From Candidatus Omnitrophota bacterium (GTDB lineage Bacteria > Omnitrophota > Gorgyraeia > B26-G9), in assembly GCA_016213925.1 (NCBI GenBank), contig JACQZH010000002.1, positions 1 to 32,716 on the forward strand: 32,716 nt of DNA. The letters are read 5' to 3'. Of this stretch, positions 15,519 to 23,170 are shown piece after piece. How positions within the stretch are numbered: the stretch's first letter is position 1; each line of letters begins with the position of its first letter. Below the pieces are notes generated by a model. The model saw nothing but the letters and a program-made list of their open reading frames with translations. It did no database searches and was not told the origin of the DNA. A program made the translations under genes and the position numbers.

Positions 15519-15676
15519 AATACAGGTATTTACTTAACAGGGAAAACGGTGTAATTCCGTTGCGGTCCCGCCGCTGTAACCGGGGACGAACGCTGCAGGT
15601 AAAGTCACTGTTCCGGAATGGAATGGGAAGGCGCGGCTAGTAGGATGATCCGGGAGTCAGAAAACCTGCCTGTATG
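15519..15676 (+). promoter_or_regulatory. Cobalamin (AdoCbl) riboswitch
   Basis: The closing stem ATACAGG (15520-15526) pairs with CCTGTAT (15669-15675). Between them are the conserved elements: CAGGGAAAACGGTGTAATTC, GGTCCCGCCGCTGTAACC, TCACTG, and the B12 box AGTCAGAAAACCTGCC. This is the full-length AdoCbl type. It precedes a transcription terminator at 15727 and the cobS operon, so high cobalamin should switch the operon off. Confidence 0.93.
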
Positions 15677-15726
15677 CAAGAATATTTTTTTTTATTCTCG
15701 AAGAAGGATGAAGAAAACACGGGTGC

Positions 15727-15766
15727 AATCCTTGATGTCTTGAAGATGTCAGGGATTTGTTGTTTT
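15727..15766 (+). terminator. Riboswitch expression-platform terminator
   Basis: AATCCTTGA (15727-15735) pairs over nine positions (two G-U) with TCAGGGATT (15749-15757), with TCT/AGA pairing inside, followed by TGTTGTTTT. It stands between the riboswitch and cobS and is the likely control point. Confidence 0.75.
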
Positions 15767-15826
15767 AGGGGATAGGGTTTTGGATATAGAAAATACAGTA
15801 ACCGATTTGCATTTGAGGATTTTTAG

Positions 15827-16561
15827 ATGAGAGCTTTTTTCGCGGCATTAGGATTCTTAACAATAATTCCGGTTTCGAAGATAATTAAGGTTGCTGAAAA
15901 AGATTTCGCGAAGGCATTATTATTTTTTCCTTTTGCGGGATTAGTTATCGGGGGTATCCTGTGCGTTGTTTTCAGTATTTTTCAAGGGTATGGACAATCA
16001 GTATACGCGCTGATGGTTTTGCTTGTTTCCGTAGTGATTACCGGTGCATTGCATATAGACGGATTTGCCGATTGCTGCGACGGTTTTTACGGGTTTTCCA
16101 AAAGAGAGAGGGCTTTAGAAATCATGCGTGATAGTTCTCTCGGAACAATGGGCTCTGCAGGCATAGTATGCCTTTTACTTTCTAAATTTGTGCTTATGTC
16201 ATCTCTTTCTAAAAATACGGTTTGTCCGGCGATTATTATGAGCTGTGTTTTTTCCCGCTGGGCGCAGGTTTTTACCTGCTACAAGAGCGGTTACGCCCGC
16301 AAAGAGGGAAAAGCAAAGATATTTATCGAACAAGCAAAAAAAGAATATGTTTTTATGCCCGGCATAATCGTTTTCTGCTTGTTTTTATTTCTTATGCATG
16401 CTAATGGCGTTTTGATATTTTCGCTGGCTTTGGCAGCGGTATATATTTTTAAAAAATTCAGCCTCAAAAAAATACAGGGTGTTACCGGCGATGTAATCGG
16501 CGCAAACAGCGAGATCGCGGAAATTGCTGTTTTGCTGGGTACAGTGCTTTTATTTAAGTGA
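15827..16561 (+). CDS. cobS: Adenosylcobinamide-GDP ribazoletransferase CobS
   Basis: CobS is the integral membrane cobalamin synthase that joins AdoCbi-GDP with alpha-ribazole (phosphate) to complete the nucleotide loop. The 244-residue protein has the usual length, several hydrophobic helices, and the signature GALHIDGFADCCDGFYG (73-89) followed by RALEIMRDSSLGTMGSAG, which bear the Asp residues that bind Mg and substrate. The C-terminus has GVTGDVIGANSEIAEI, also typical. ATG 15827 is preceded by GAGGA. It is the first gene after the riboswitch and its TGA overlaps the GTG of cobC. Confidence 0.95.
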   Translation: MRAFFAALGFLTIIPVSKIIKVAEKDFAKALLFFPFAGLVIGGILCVVFSIFQGYGQSVYALMVLLVSVVITGALHIDGFADCCDGFYGFSKRERALEIMRDSSLGTMGSAGIVCLLLSKFVLMSSLSKNTVCPAIIMSCVFSRWAQVFTCYKSGYARKEGKAKIFIEQAKKEYVFMPGIIVFCLFLFLMHANGVLIFSLALAAVYIFKKFSLKKIQGVTGDVIGANSEIAEIAVLLGTVLLFK

Positions 16562-17166
16562 AAAATATGAAAGAAAAATTTACAGAAATATTTTTGATAA
16601 GGCACGGGCGCACAGAGTATAACCGGAATAGGCAATATTGCGGCAGCCTTGACGCGCCTTTGAATGAAGAAGGGATGGCACAGGTTAAATTATTAAAGCC
16701 AAAGGCCTGGAGATTAAAACCGGATATTTTATTTTGCAGCCCGCTAAAAAGAGCGGAACAGACGGCAAGGATTTTATTTCCTGATGAAAAAATTGAATTT
16801 GAACCAGCTCTGAGAGAATTGAATTTCGGGGAATGGGAGGGCCTGCAATTTGAAGAGATTAGGAGAATTTACGGGGATTTGTACGCAAAATGGATAAATG
16901 ACCCTTTTAGCGTTACCCCTCCCGGAGCGGAAAGCCTTGTTTGTATGCAGAAAAGATGCATGAAATTTTTTAATAGTGTGCTTGAAAAGCATGAGCGTAA
17001 GAAAATAGGCATTATTTCTCACGGCGGGACGATAAAAATGATCCTGCTTAATGTCAATAATATAGAGCGTAAAAGATTCTGGGATGTTGAGGTTAAGAAC
17101 GCGAGTTTGTATAGGCTTAAATTTAAGAATAAGAAATTGGTTGCGAGTAAAGCGGGTGAAAAATGA
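16558..17166 (+). CDS. cobC: Alpha-ribazole phosphatase CobC (histidine phosphatase)
   Basis: A phosphoglycerate-mutase-fold phosphatase that removes phosphate from alpha-ribazole-5'-phosphate or from the final cobalamin phosphate. The catalytic LIRHGRTEYN (His16) and the second SHGGTIKMI histidine are present, with the acidic LRELNFGEWEGL segment between them. Of 202 residues; length is normal. The start is GTG 16558 in a GTGA overlap with cobS; ATG 16567 is an alternative. General histidine phosphatases look similar, but its place between cobS and cobU supports CobC. Confidence 0.88.
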   Translation: MKNMKEKFTEIFLIRHGRTEYNRNRQYCGSLDAPLNEEGMAQVKLLKPKAWRLKPDILFCSPLKRAEQTARILFPDEKIEFEPALRELNFGEWEGLQFEEIRRIYGDLYAKWINDPFSVTPPGAESLVCMQKRCMKFFNSVLEKHERKKIGIISHGGTIKMILLNVNNIERKRFWDVEVKNASLYRLKFKNKKLVASKAGEK

Positions 17167-17678
17167 AAAAGATAATTTTTATCAGCGGGGCAGTGAGGAG
17201 CGGCAAAAGCAGGCTGGCGGTTGAGCTGGCAAAAAAATCCGCGAAAAAAATAGTGTTTCTGGCAACCTGTAAGCCTTTGGACAAAGAAATGGAAATAAGG
17301 GTAGAAAAACATAAGCAATCAAGGCCCAAAAACTGGAAAACTATTGAAGAACCGGTTAATGCCGCGAAGGTTATTGCAAGAGCAGGCAAGAATGAAATGA
17401 TTATTTTTGACTGCCTGACGCTTTGGCTCACGAATGTTATGCTGAAGTTTAAAAAATGGCCGGCTATTGATGGAAATGTAAGTGAATTTATAAGATCTCT
17501 CGAAAATACAAAAGCTGATGTGATTATTGTTTCAAACGAGGTTGGGTGGGGCATAGTTCCGGAAAATAAGCTGGCAAGGGACTTTCGGGATAGGATTGGT
17601 ACGCTTCATCAGCAATTGGCAGCTTTGAGTAATGAGGTGTATCTGGTAATCGCAGGTATTAGCCAAAGGTTGAAATAA
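17163..17678 (+). CDS. cobU: Adenosylcobinamide kinase/GTP transferase CobU
   Basis: A bifunctional enzyme that phosphorylates adenosylcobinamide and then transfers GMP from GTP to give AdoCbi-GDP. P-loop GAVRSGKS is at 9-16; the guanylylated histidine is His50 in RVEKHKQSRPKNWKTIEEP; IIFDCLTLWLTN and VSNEVGWGIVPENKLARDFRD are the other family blocks. The 171 residues match the family. ATG overlaps the cobC stop (ATGA). A short repeat separates it from cobT. Confidence 0.95.
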   Translation: MKKIIFISGAVRSGKSRLAVELAKKSAKKIVFLATCKPLDKEMEIRVEKHKQSRPKNWKTIEEPVNAAKVIARAGKNEMIIFDCLTLWLTNVMLKFKKWPAIDGNVSEFIRSLENTKADVIIVSNEVGWGIVPENKLARDFRDRIGTLHQQLAALSNEVYLVIAGISQRLK

Positions 17679-17682
17679 AAAC

Positions 17683-17715
17683 AAAGTTGTAAAGTTCATA
17701 AAGTTATAAAGGGAT
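17683..17715. repeat. AAAGTTNT short tandem repeat
   Basis: AAAGTTGT, AAAGTTCAT, AAAGTTAT and AAAGGGAT fill most of the 50-bp gap between cobU and cobT. The period is 8-9 bp, unlike the 7-bp arrays elsewhere. The end runs into the GGTGG ribosome binding site of cobT. Confidence 0.5.
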
Positions 17716-17728
17716 AGGTGGAAAAAGG

Positions 17729-18796
17729 ATGAGCATGGATAAGATAAATAGGATTATTGCGAGGATAGATGATTTAGACTTGGCTGTCATGGAAAAAGCG
17801 CAGAAAAAACTTGATTTTCTGACCAAGCCCCAGGGAAGCCTGGGAAAACTTGAAGATTTGGCAAAACATATTTGCGGGATCAGGGGCAAGCTGGTTTTGG
17901 AACTTAAAAATAAGGTTATTTTTACGTTTGCCGGGGATCACGGAATTGCCGAAGAAGGGGTGAGTGCTTTTCCTCAGGAAGTAACCAGCCAGATGGTTTA
18001 TAATTTTTTAGCGGGCGGCGCGGGCGTGAACGTGCTGGCAAAACATGCCGGAGCGCGCGTAATAGTCGCGGATTTAGGGGTAAAAAGCAGGTTAAAAGCT
18101 AAAAGCAAAAAGCTAAAAATTAAAAAAATAGATTTTGGTACGAAAAATTTCGCAAAAGAAAAGGCAATGACCAGAGAACAGGCAGTATCTGCGATTGAAG
18201 CGGGAATCGAAATTTTCGAAGAAGAACGGGAAAACGGTATAGATATTACCGGTATTGGCGAGATGGGTATTGCCAACACGACTTCAGCCAGCGCGATTGC
18301 CGCGGTAATCACAGGCGAGAGCGTCAAAAATATTACCGGGCGGGGAACAGGGATTAATGATAAAGCTCTTGAGCATAAAATCAAGGTTATTGAACAGGCT
18401 TTATTTTTGCATCAGCCTGACAAAAAAGACGCTTTGGATATTTTATCCAAAGTCGGAGGTTATGAGATTGCCGGCTTGGCCGGGGTTATTTTGGCGGCTG
18501 CGGCGAATAAAGTGCCTGTTGTTATTGATGGTTTTATTTCAACTGCCACGGCTTTAATCGCTTATATCTTAGAGCCGAAAACAGCGCGGTATATGATCGC
18601 GGCGCATGCTTCGGTAGAGATAGGCCATAGGGCAATGCTAAAATATTTAAACTTGGAGCCTTTATTGGATCTTAATCTTCGGCTGGGGGAAGGTACCGGA
18701 GCTGCTTTGGCAATAAGCCTGGCAGAATCCGGGGTTAAAATTATGAATGAAATGGCATCGTTTGAATCAGCAGGGGTTTCAGAAAAAAGCGGGTAA
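17729..18796 (+). CDS. cobT: DMB phosphoribosyltransferase CobT
   Basis: CobT transfers phosphoribose from nicotinate mononucleotide to the lower-ligand base, making alpha-ribazole phosphate. The 355-residue length is normal. Family blocks are LTKPQGSLGKLEDLA near the start, FAGDHGIAEEGVSAFPQEVT, TGIGEMGIANTTSASA and the C-terminal LRLGEGTGAALA containing the catalytic Glu. GGTGG precedes ATG 17729. Oddly, five heptamers (18091-18125, GTTAAAA/GCTAAAA type) run through the coding sequence and give a Lys-rich loop (LKAKSKKLKIKK) where CobT normally has a variable loop before the GTxNF segment. The reading frame stays open, so the protein is probably functional. Confidence 0.93.
   Translation: MSMDKINRIIARIDDLDLAVMEKAQKKLDFLTKPQGSLGKLEDLAKHICGIRGKLVLELKNKVIFTFAGDHGIAEEGVSAFPQEVTSQMVYNFLAGGAGVNVLAKHAGARVIVADLGVKSRLKAKSKKLKIKKIDFGTKNFAKEKAMTREQAVSAIEAGIEIFEEERENGIDITGIGEMGIANTTSASAIAAVITGESVKNITGRGTGINDKALEHKIKVIEQALFLHQPDKKDALDILSKVGGYEIAGLAGVILAAAANKVPVVIDGFISTATALIAYILEPKTARYMIAAHASVEIGHRAMLKYLNLEPLLDLNLRLGEGTGAALAISLAESGVKIMNEMASFESAGVSEKSG
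18091..18125. repeat. Heptamer array inside cobT
   Basis: GTTAAAA, GCTAAAA, GCAAAAA, GCTAAAA, ATTAAAA in uninterrupted 7-bp register, within the cobT reading frame. The encoded loop is lysine-rich. Confidence 0.6.
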
Positions 18797-18829
18797 TTCC
18801 AAATTTTGGATAATAATTTTAGGATTGTT

Positions 18830-19132
18830 ATGAAAAATGATTACAAAAAAATTGCAGAACACGGCGGAAACGCAGAGGCGCTTTTAAAATTATTTGGCGC
18901 TTGGCCGAAAAATATTTTGGATTTCAGCCAGAACATTAATCCTCTGGGAATTCCTCCTGGTTTAAAGCGGAATATCCTGAAGAATTTTAATGAGATCATG
19001 AATTACCCGAAAAAGAAAACGGGTTTGATTTTAATCCGGAAGATTTTAAAGCGGCAGTTCAAGGAGCGGATGCTGTTTTTTTATGCAATCCTAATAATCC
19101 TACCGCTGTTTTGCTCAATCATCGGACATTGA
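18830..19132 (+). pseudogene. cobD: cobD 5' fragment (deleted and frameshifted)
   Basis: The first 64 residues match the N-terminus of the PLP enzyme L-threonine-O-3-phosphate decarboxylase: AEHGGNAEALLKLFGAW, DFSQNINPLGIPPGLK, MNYPKKKTG. Beyond about 19020 the frame gives unrelated residues and stops at 19132. The expected next blocks (the GNGS phosphate-cup loop and the P-x-F-x-EY segment) are missing. The other frame continues with GFDFNPEDFKAAVQGADAVF. So the gene has lost roughly 60-80 residues and changed frame at 19009-19022. ATG 18830 follows AGG; TTG 18806 of the ORF track is less likely. A HisC-type paralogue is the alternative, but context favours CobD. Confidence 0.75.
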
Positions 19133-19722
19133 AACAGGTCGTTAATATTTGCGCTAAAAATAAAATCTTTCTGATAATCGATGAAGCATTTATGGATTTT
19201 GTCGAAAAAAAAGAACAAAGTTCTTTGATAAAAGAGGCGGCAAGGAACAATTTTATTATTGTCATAAAATCAATGACCAAGCTTTTTGCTATTGCCGGAC
19301 TGCGGTTAGGATATGTTGTGGCAACCAGGCAGAACATTAAAAAGATAACCGCGTTTCAATACCCATGGAACGTGAATGTATTTGCCCAATTAGCGGCCAA
19401 GGTTATTATTAAAGATAAGGCGTTCATGAAAAAGACCAGGGAATTTATGCGGAAAGAAAATGCTTTTCTGGCCAAAAAACTAAACCGGATGAAGAACTTA
19501 AAAGTGTACCCTTCTAAAACGGATTTTATTTTATGCCGGTTAATGCATAAAAAGATCAGCACAGCTTTTAAATTTCAGAAGTATTTGTCAAAAGAGGGTA
19601 TTGTTATTAGGAACTGTGCTAATTTCCAGGGGCTGGGCAGTGATTTTTTTCGAGTGGCAAGTAAAAAAAGAAATGATAATTTACGGCTGCTTAAGAGTTT
19701 AAAAAACATACTGGATAAATAA
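19021..19722 (+). pseudogene. cobD: cobD 3' fragment
   Basis: Frame 1 continues the CobD fold: DFKAAVQGADAVFLCNPNNPTA, IFLIIDEAFMDF (PLP-binding Asp), and VIKSMTKLFAIAGLRLGYVV with the lysine that forms the Schiff base with PLP. It runs to the normal C-terminus (EGIVIRNCANFQGLGSDFFRVA). The ORF track starts only at a TTG at 19111; the open frame extends back to 18994 but has no usable start. The enzyme would supply (R)-1-amino-2-propanol phosphate to CbiB. With the cofactor phosphate loop deleted it is probably inactive, unless the break is an assembly error. Confidence 0.75.
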
Positions 19723-19723
19723 A

Positions 19724-20671
19724 ATGGAAAATATCGCAATAATTGCAGGGCTGGCTTACCTGTTGGATCTTTTTGCCGGCGACCCCTTAGGGTTTCCTCA
19801 TCCGGTAAGGCTTATCGGGTTTTTGATCGAAAGGTTTGAGCCTGTTTTTAGAAAAGCGGTTAAGAATAAAAAGATAGCAGGAGCTTTATTCGCTTTATTT
19901 ATTGTGTCCGGTACTTATATTGCTTCTTTGCTGATAATTTCAAGCAGCGGATTTATAAACAAAAAACTGGCGCTGGTTTTATCCGTAATACTGATGTATA
20001 CAACGCTTTCGGTTAAAAGCCTTAAGATTGAGGCGCTAAAAATTTATCAGGCATTAAAAGCCGAAGATTTGCCGGCAGCAAGAAAAAATCTTTCGATGAT
20101 CGTAAGCCGCGATACATCGCAAATGGATAAAGACAGTATTATCAGGGCTGCTATAGAATCGGTAGCTGAAAATACTGTGGACGGAATTATAGCCCCGCTT
20201 TTTTTTGCTTTTACCGCAGGAGTACCCATGGCAATGGCATTTAAGGCAGTTAGTACGCTTGATTCTATGGTCGGCTATAAAAACGAAAAGTACAGGGACT
20301 TTGGTTTTTTTTCCGCTAAAATGGATGATTTATTTAATTATATTCCGGCGCGTATCAGTGCTTTTATTATGCCTTTGGCGGGATTTTTCTGCGCCGGTGA
20401 TTTGAAACGGTCGGTTTCCAGCGTATTCTTGTTCGGCAATAAAAATCCCAGCCCGAATAGCGGGATTCCTGAAGCTGCCATGGCAGGCGCTTTGGGCGTG
20501 CGCTTAGGCGGCGGAGGTATTTATCACGGGAGATTTATTGAAAAAGATTTTATCGGAGAAGATTTGAACCGGCCGGTTAAGGAGCATATTCTAAAGAGCG
20601 TTGATATCGTTTATATAACTTCGGCGCTTGCTGTTTTAACAGGGATAATTTTCAGGAGGTTTATTGTATGA
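19724..20671 (+). CDS. cbiB: Adenosylcobinamide-phosphate synthase CbiB
   Basis: CbiB is a membrane protein that attaches aminopropanol (phosphate) to the f side chain of adenosylcobyric acid. The 315-residue sequence has the family blocks LLDLFAGDPLGFPHPVRLIG at the N-terminus, SRDTSQMDKDSIIRAAIESVAENTVDGIIAPLFF, STLDSMVGYKNEKYRDFG and NSGIPEAAMAGALGVRLGG. Hydrophobic helices lie between. Its ATG is two bases after the cobD stop and its TGA overlaps the next ATG. The normally paired CobD is broken here, so the source of the linker is a question. Confidence 0.95.
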   Translation: MENIAIIAGLAYLLDLFAGDPLGFPHPVRLIGFLIERFEPVFRKAVKNKKIAGALFALFIVSGTYIASLLIISSSGFINKKLALVLSVILMYTTLSVKSLKIEALKIYQALKAEDLPAARKNLSMIVSRDTSQMDKDSIIRAAIESVAENTVDGIIAPLFFAFTAGVPMAMAFKAVSTLDSMVGYKNEKYRDFGFFSAKMDDLFNYIPARISAFIMPLAGFFCAGDLKRSVSSVFLFGNKNPSPNSGIPEAAMAGALGVRLGGGGIYHGRFIEKDFIGEDLNRPVKEHILKSVDIVYITSALAVLTGIIFRRFIV

Positions 20672-21645
20672 ATGATATTGAGGGCATAAACAGCGTTGAA
20701 AGTATAAAGGCTCAAATAAACAGGATATTAACTGCTTACGCGAAAGAATTTCCCAGCCAGGGAGTTATTTTTTCCGGAGGCCTGGATTCTTCTATCGCGG
20801 CGTTTTTATATAAAGGGGCAAAACTGATAAATGTTTCTTTAGAGAATTACAGCAGCGATTTGATGTATGCGGCGGCTGTTGAAAAGTATTTAAATACTAA
20901 AGTGGATTATGTCAGGGTATCAGTAGATGAGGCTTTGGAAAAGATACCTGAAGTGATAAGGATTTTAAAGAGTTTTGATCCTGCTTTGCCTAATGACCTT
21001 GCTGCGTACTTCGCGATTGCCAGAGCAAAAGGATCGGGGATTAAGTCAATTGCCACGGGCGACGGGGCAGACGAACTTTTCGGCGGGTATGGGTTTATGC
21101 AGCAGATTAAAGGCCTTAAAGCTTATATCAGGCGGATTTCGCAAAGCATGTTTTTTAGTTCTAATGTCTTTGCCGAACATTTTAATCTGGAAATAAGGCA
21201 GCCTTTTATACGGAAAGAAATGATTTCCCTGGCAAATGAGGATACAGATACTTGCTTTAAGATAAGGCAAGAGAAGGGCGCTCTCTTTGGAAAGTGGATA
21301 TTACGCAAAGCTTTTGAGGGGTTTTTACCGGATGAGATTATTTGGCAGAGCAAAAGGCCACTTGAGTTCGGCTCAGGCATGACGAAAATGCGTGAGATCA
21401 TTAGTGAAAAGATATCGGATGATGATTTTGAGAAGAAAACAAAAGATTACGGGATCAAGTTCATAACCAAAGACCATCTTTATTATTATGAAATTTACCG
21501 CGGTATTTTTGGTGCAGTTCCTAAACCGCAGAGTTATGAGAGCATATGCCCGGGCTGTAAAACCGGGATAGAAGAAAAGCCGCATCATTGCCGTGTTTGC
21601 GGGTGGGTAAAATCAATAGATGGTTTATGCTTAAAAGTTTCTTAA
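20668..21645 (+). CDS. AsnB C-terminal-like PP-loop ATPase with zinc ribbon
   Basis: A 325-residue protein with the synthetase half of asparagine synthase only. The PP-loop VIFSGGLDSS is at 33-42, and SIATGDGADELFGGYGFMQQ and RQPFIRKEMISLA match the acyl-adenylate-forming site. There is no N-terminal glutaminase (Ntn) domain. The C-terminus adds a zinc ribbon (CPGC at about 294-297, CRVC some 14 residues later). Enzymes of this fold activate a carboxylate with ATP and aminate it. ATGA overlap with cbiB shows translational coupling inside the riboswitch-controlled operon, so a corrinoid substrate is plausible. The specific reaction is unknown; another DUF71 PP-loop gene follows 16 bp downstream. 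Confidence 0.85.
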   Translation: MNDIEGINSVESIKAQINRILTAYAKEFPSQGVIFSGGLDSSIAAFLYKGAKLINVSLENYSSDLMYAAAVEKYLNTKVDYVRVSVDEALEKIPEVIRILKSFDPALPNDLAAYFAIARAKGSGIKSIATGDGADELFGGYGFMQQIKGLKAYIRRISQSMFFSSNVFAEHFNLEIRQPFIRKEMISLANEDTDTCFKIRQEKGALFGKWILRKAFEGFLPDEIIWQSKRPLEFGSGMTKMREIISEKISDDDFEKKTKDYGIKFITKDHLYYYEIYRGIFGAVPKPQSYESICPGCKTGIEEKPHHCRVCGWVKSIDGLCLKVS

Positions 21646-21661
21646 GTAAAAGGGGCGGATA

Positions 21662-22309
21662 GTGAAAGCATTTGTATCCTGGAGCAGCGGAAAAGAAAGC
21701 TGCCTTGCTTTATATAGAGCAAAAAAAGATTATGATGTTAAATATCTTTTTAATATGATGTCTGAGGATAATAAGCGTTCCCGCTCGCATAATATTGCGG
21801 TTGAGCTTATTAGGCAACAGGCGCAATGCCTGGGTATTGAGCTGGTGCAGAAAAGCGCGTCCTGGGCTGATTATGAAGATGTTTTTAAAAATCTGCTGAA
21901 AGAAAAATTTTTCAAAGAAGATATTCTTACCGGGATATTCGGTGATATTGATGTGCAGGAGCACCGCGCGTGGGTGGAAAAAGTATGCGCTTTTGCCGGA
22001 ATGAAAGCGGTATTGCCGCTATGGCAGCAGAAGAGGGAATCTTTGCTTAAAGAGTTTATCGGCCTTGGATTTAAAGCAGTGGTTGTTGTGGTAAACAGTG
22101 ATTATTTGTCGGATAGGTGGCTGGGAAGAGAAATAGACATGAGTTTTATGCGGGACCTAAAGGAGCAGACAACTGCTGATGTTTGCGGAGAAAACGGAGA
22201 ATATCATACCTTTGTCTACGACGGCCCGGTATTTAAAAAACCGGTGCAGTTTAAGAGAGGCAAAAAAATAAAAAATGATAATTACTGGTTTTTAGAACTT
22301 AAAGGATAA
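21662..22309 (+). CDS. DUF71/COG2102 PP-loop ATPase (B12 subgroup)
   Basis: A 215-residue protein with the modified PP-loop SWSSGKESCLALYRA at the N-terminus and the family hallmark CGENGEYHTFVYDGPVF near residue 180. Eukaryotic and archaeal relatives are diphthine-ammonia ligases (Dph6), which form an amide from a carboxylate, ATP and ammonia. Bacteria have no diphthamide, and a comparative-genomics study of DUF71 proposed a B12-salvage role for a prokaryotic subgroup; this gene between cbiB and btuF fits that well. Start is GTG 21662 behind AAAGGGGCGG. Amidation or a related side-chain reaction on corrinoid precursors is inference. Confidence 0.88.
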   Translation: MKAFVSWSSGKESCLALYRAKKDYDVKYLFNMMSEDNKRSRSHNIAVELIRQQAQCLGIELVQKSASWADYEDVFKNLLKEKFFKEDILTGIFGDIDVQEHRAWVEKVCAFAGMKAVLPLWQQKRESLLKEFIGLGFKAVVVVVNSDYLSDRWLGREIDMSFMRDLKEQTTADVCGENGEYHTFVYDGPVFKKPVQFKRGKKIKNDNYWFLELKG

Positions 22310-22315
22310 TAAAGA

Positions 22316-23170
22316 ATGCTTGTGTCCAAAAAAATAATAATACTGGTTTTTTTCTTGTGCGCTTTTTATCAGTCGCCGGTAGTATTGGCGCAGGGGCAGC
22401 CCTTAAGGATAGTTTCTCTAAGCCCGGCGATTACTGAGGAGATTTTTTTACTTCAGGCGGAGGATATGCTGGTAGGAGTAACATCTTATTGCCAGAGGCC
22501 CAAGCAGGCACAGCAAAAACAGATAGTAGGGACAGTTACCGGAGTGAGCCTGGAAAAGATTATAGAGCTTGAGCCGGACATCGTTTTGACAACTCCGCTT
22601 ACGGATAGGAAAGCTGTTGAGCATTTAAAAAATCTGGGCATAACGGTGGAAAATTTTCCTTTAGTAAAGAATTTCGAGCAGATATGCAGCCAGATAATAA
22701 GGCTGGGAGAAATCACCGGCAAAAAAAACAAGGCAGAACAGATAGCGCTTAATGCCAGGCAGGAGCTTGAGCGCATAAGGGCAATAGTAACGAAAGAAGG
22801 CGGTATTGCTTATAAGGTATTTGTACAGATAGGAGCAGAGCCGCTTTTTACTGTGAATAAGGATTATTTTATTAATGATATGGTTGAGCTTGCCGGAGGA
22901 ATTAATATCGCAAAGGACGCAGGCTCTGGTTTGTATTCGAGAGAAAAGGTTATTGAAGCTGACCCTGATTTTATAATTATTGCCAGTATGGGTATTGTAA
23001 CGGAAAAAGAAAAGCGGATATGGCAGAAATATCCGTCATTAAAGGCTGTAAGGCTTGGCAGGATAGGGCAGATAGATTCAGAGGCCATCTGCAGCCCAAA
23101 TCCGCAGAGCTTTGTCAGTGCGCTTGATGATATTGTTAAATTTATGTATGGCGGGCAGAAAAATATATGA
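22316..23170 (+). CDS. btuF: Corrinoid ABC transporter binding protein BtuF
   Basis: A 284-residue periplasmic protein with signal peptide (IIILVFFLCAFYQSPVVLAQ) and the Fe-siderophore/B12-type binding fold: RIVSLSPAITEEIFLLQAED, LEKIIELEPDIVLTTPL, FINDMVELAGGINIA, VIEADPDFIIIAS. It lacks a lipobox, so it is probably soluble. AAAGGAT precedes ATG 22316. The family also includes haem and siderophore binders; the surrounding B12 genes and riboswitch support corrinoid as ligand. Its stop overlaps the start of btuC. Confidence 0.9.
   Translation: MLVSKKIIILVFFLCAFYQSPVVLAQGQPLRIVSLSPAITEEIFLLQAEDMLVGVTSYCQRPKQAQQKQIVGTVTGVSLEKIIELEPDIVLTTPLTDRKAVEHLKNLGITVENFPLVKNFEQICSQIIRLGEITGKKNKAEQIALNARQELERIRAIVTKEGGIAYKVFVQIGAEPLFTVNKDYFINDMVELAGGINIAKDAGSGLYSREKVIEADPDFIIIASMGIVTEKEKRIWQKYPSLKAVRLGRIGQIDSEAICSPNPQSFVSALDDIVKFMYGGQKNI

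Noticed and set aside
20668-21645. Complete asparagine synthetase
   Set aside because: The glutaminase domain with catalytic Cys2 is absent and a zinc ribbon is added; operon context is B12.
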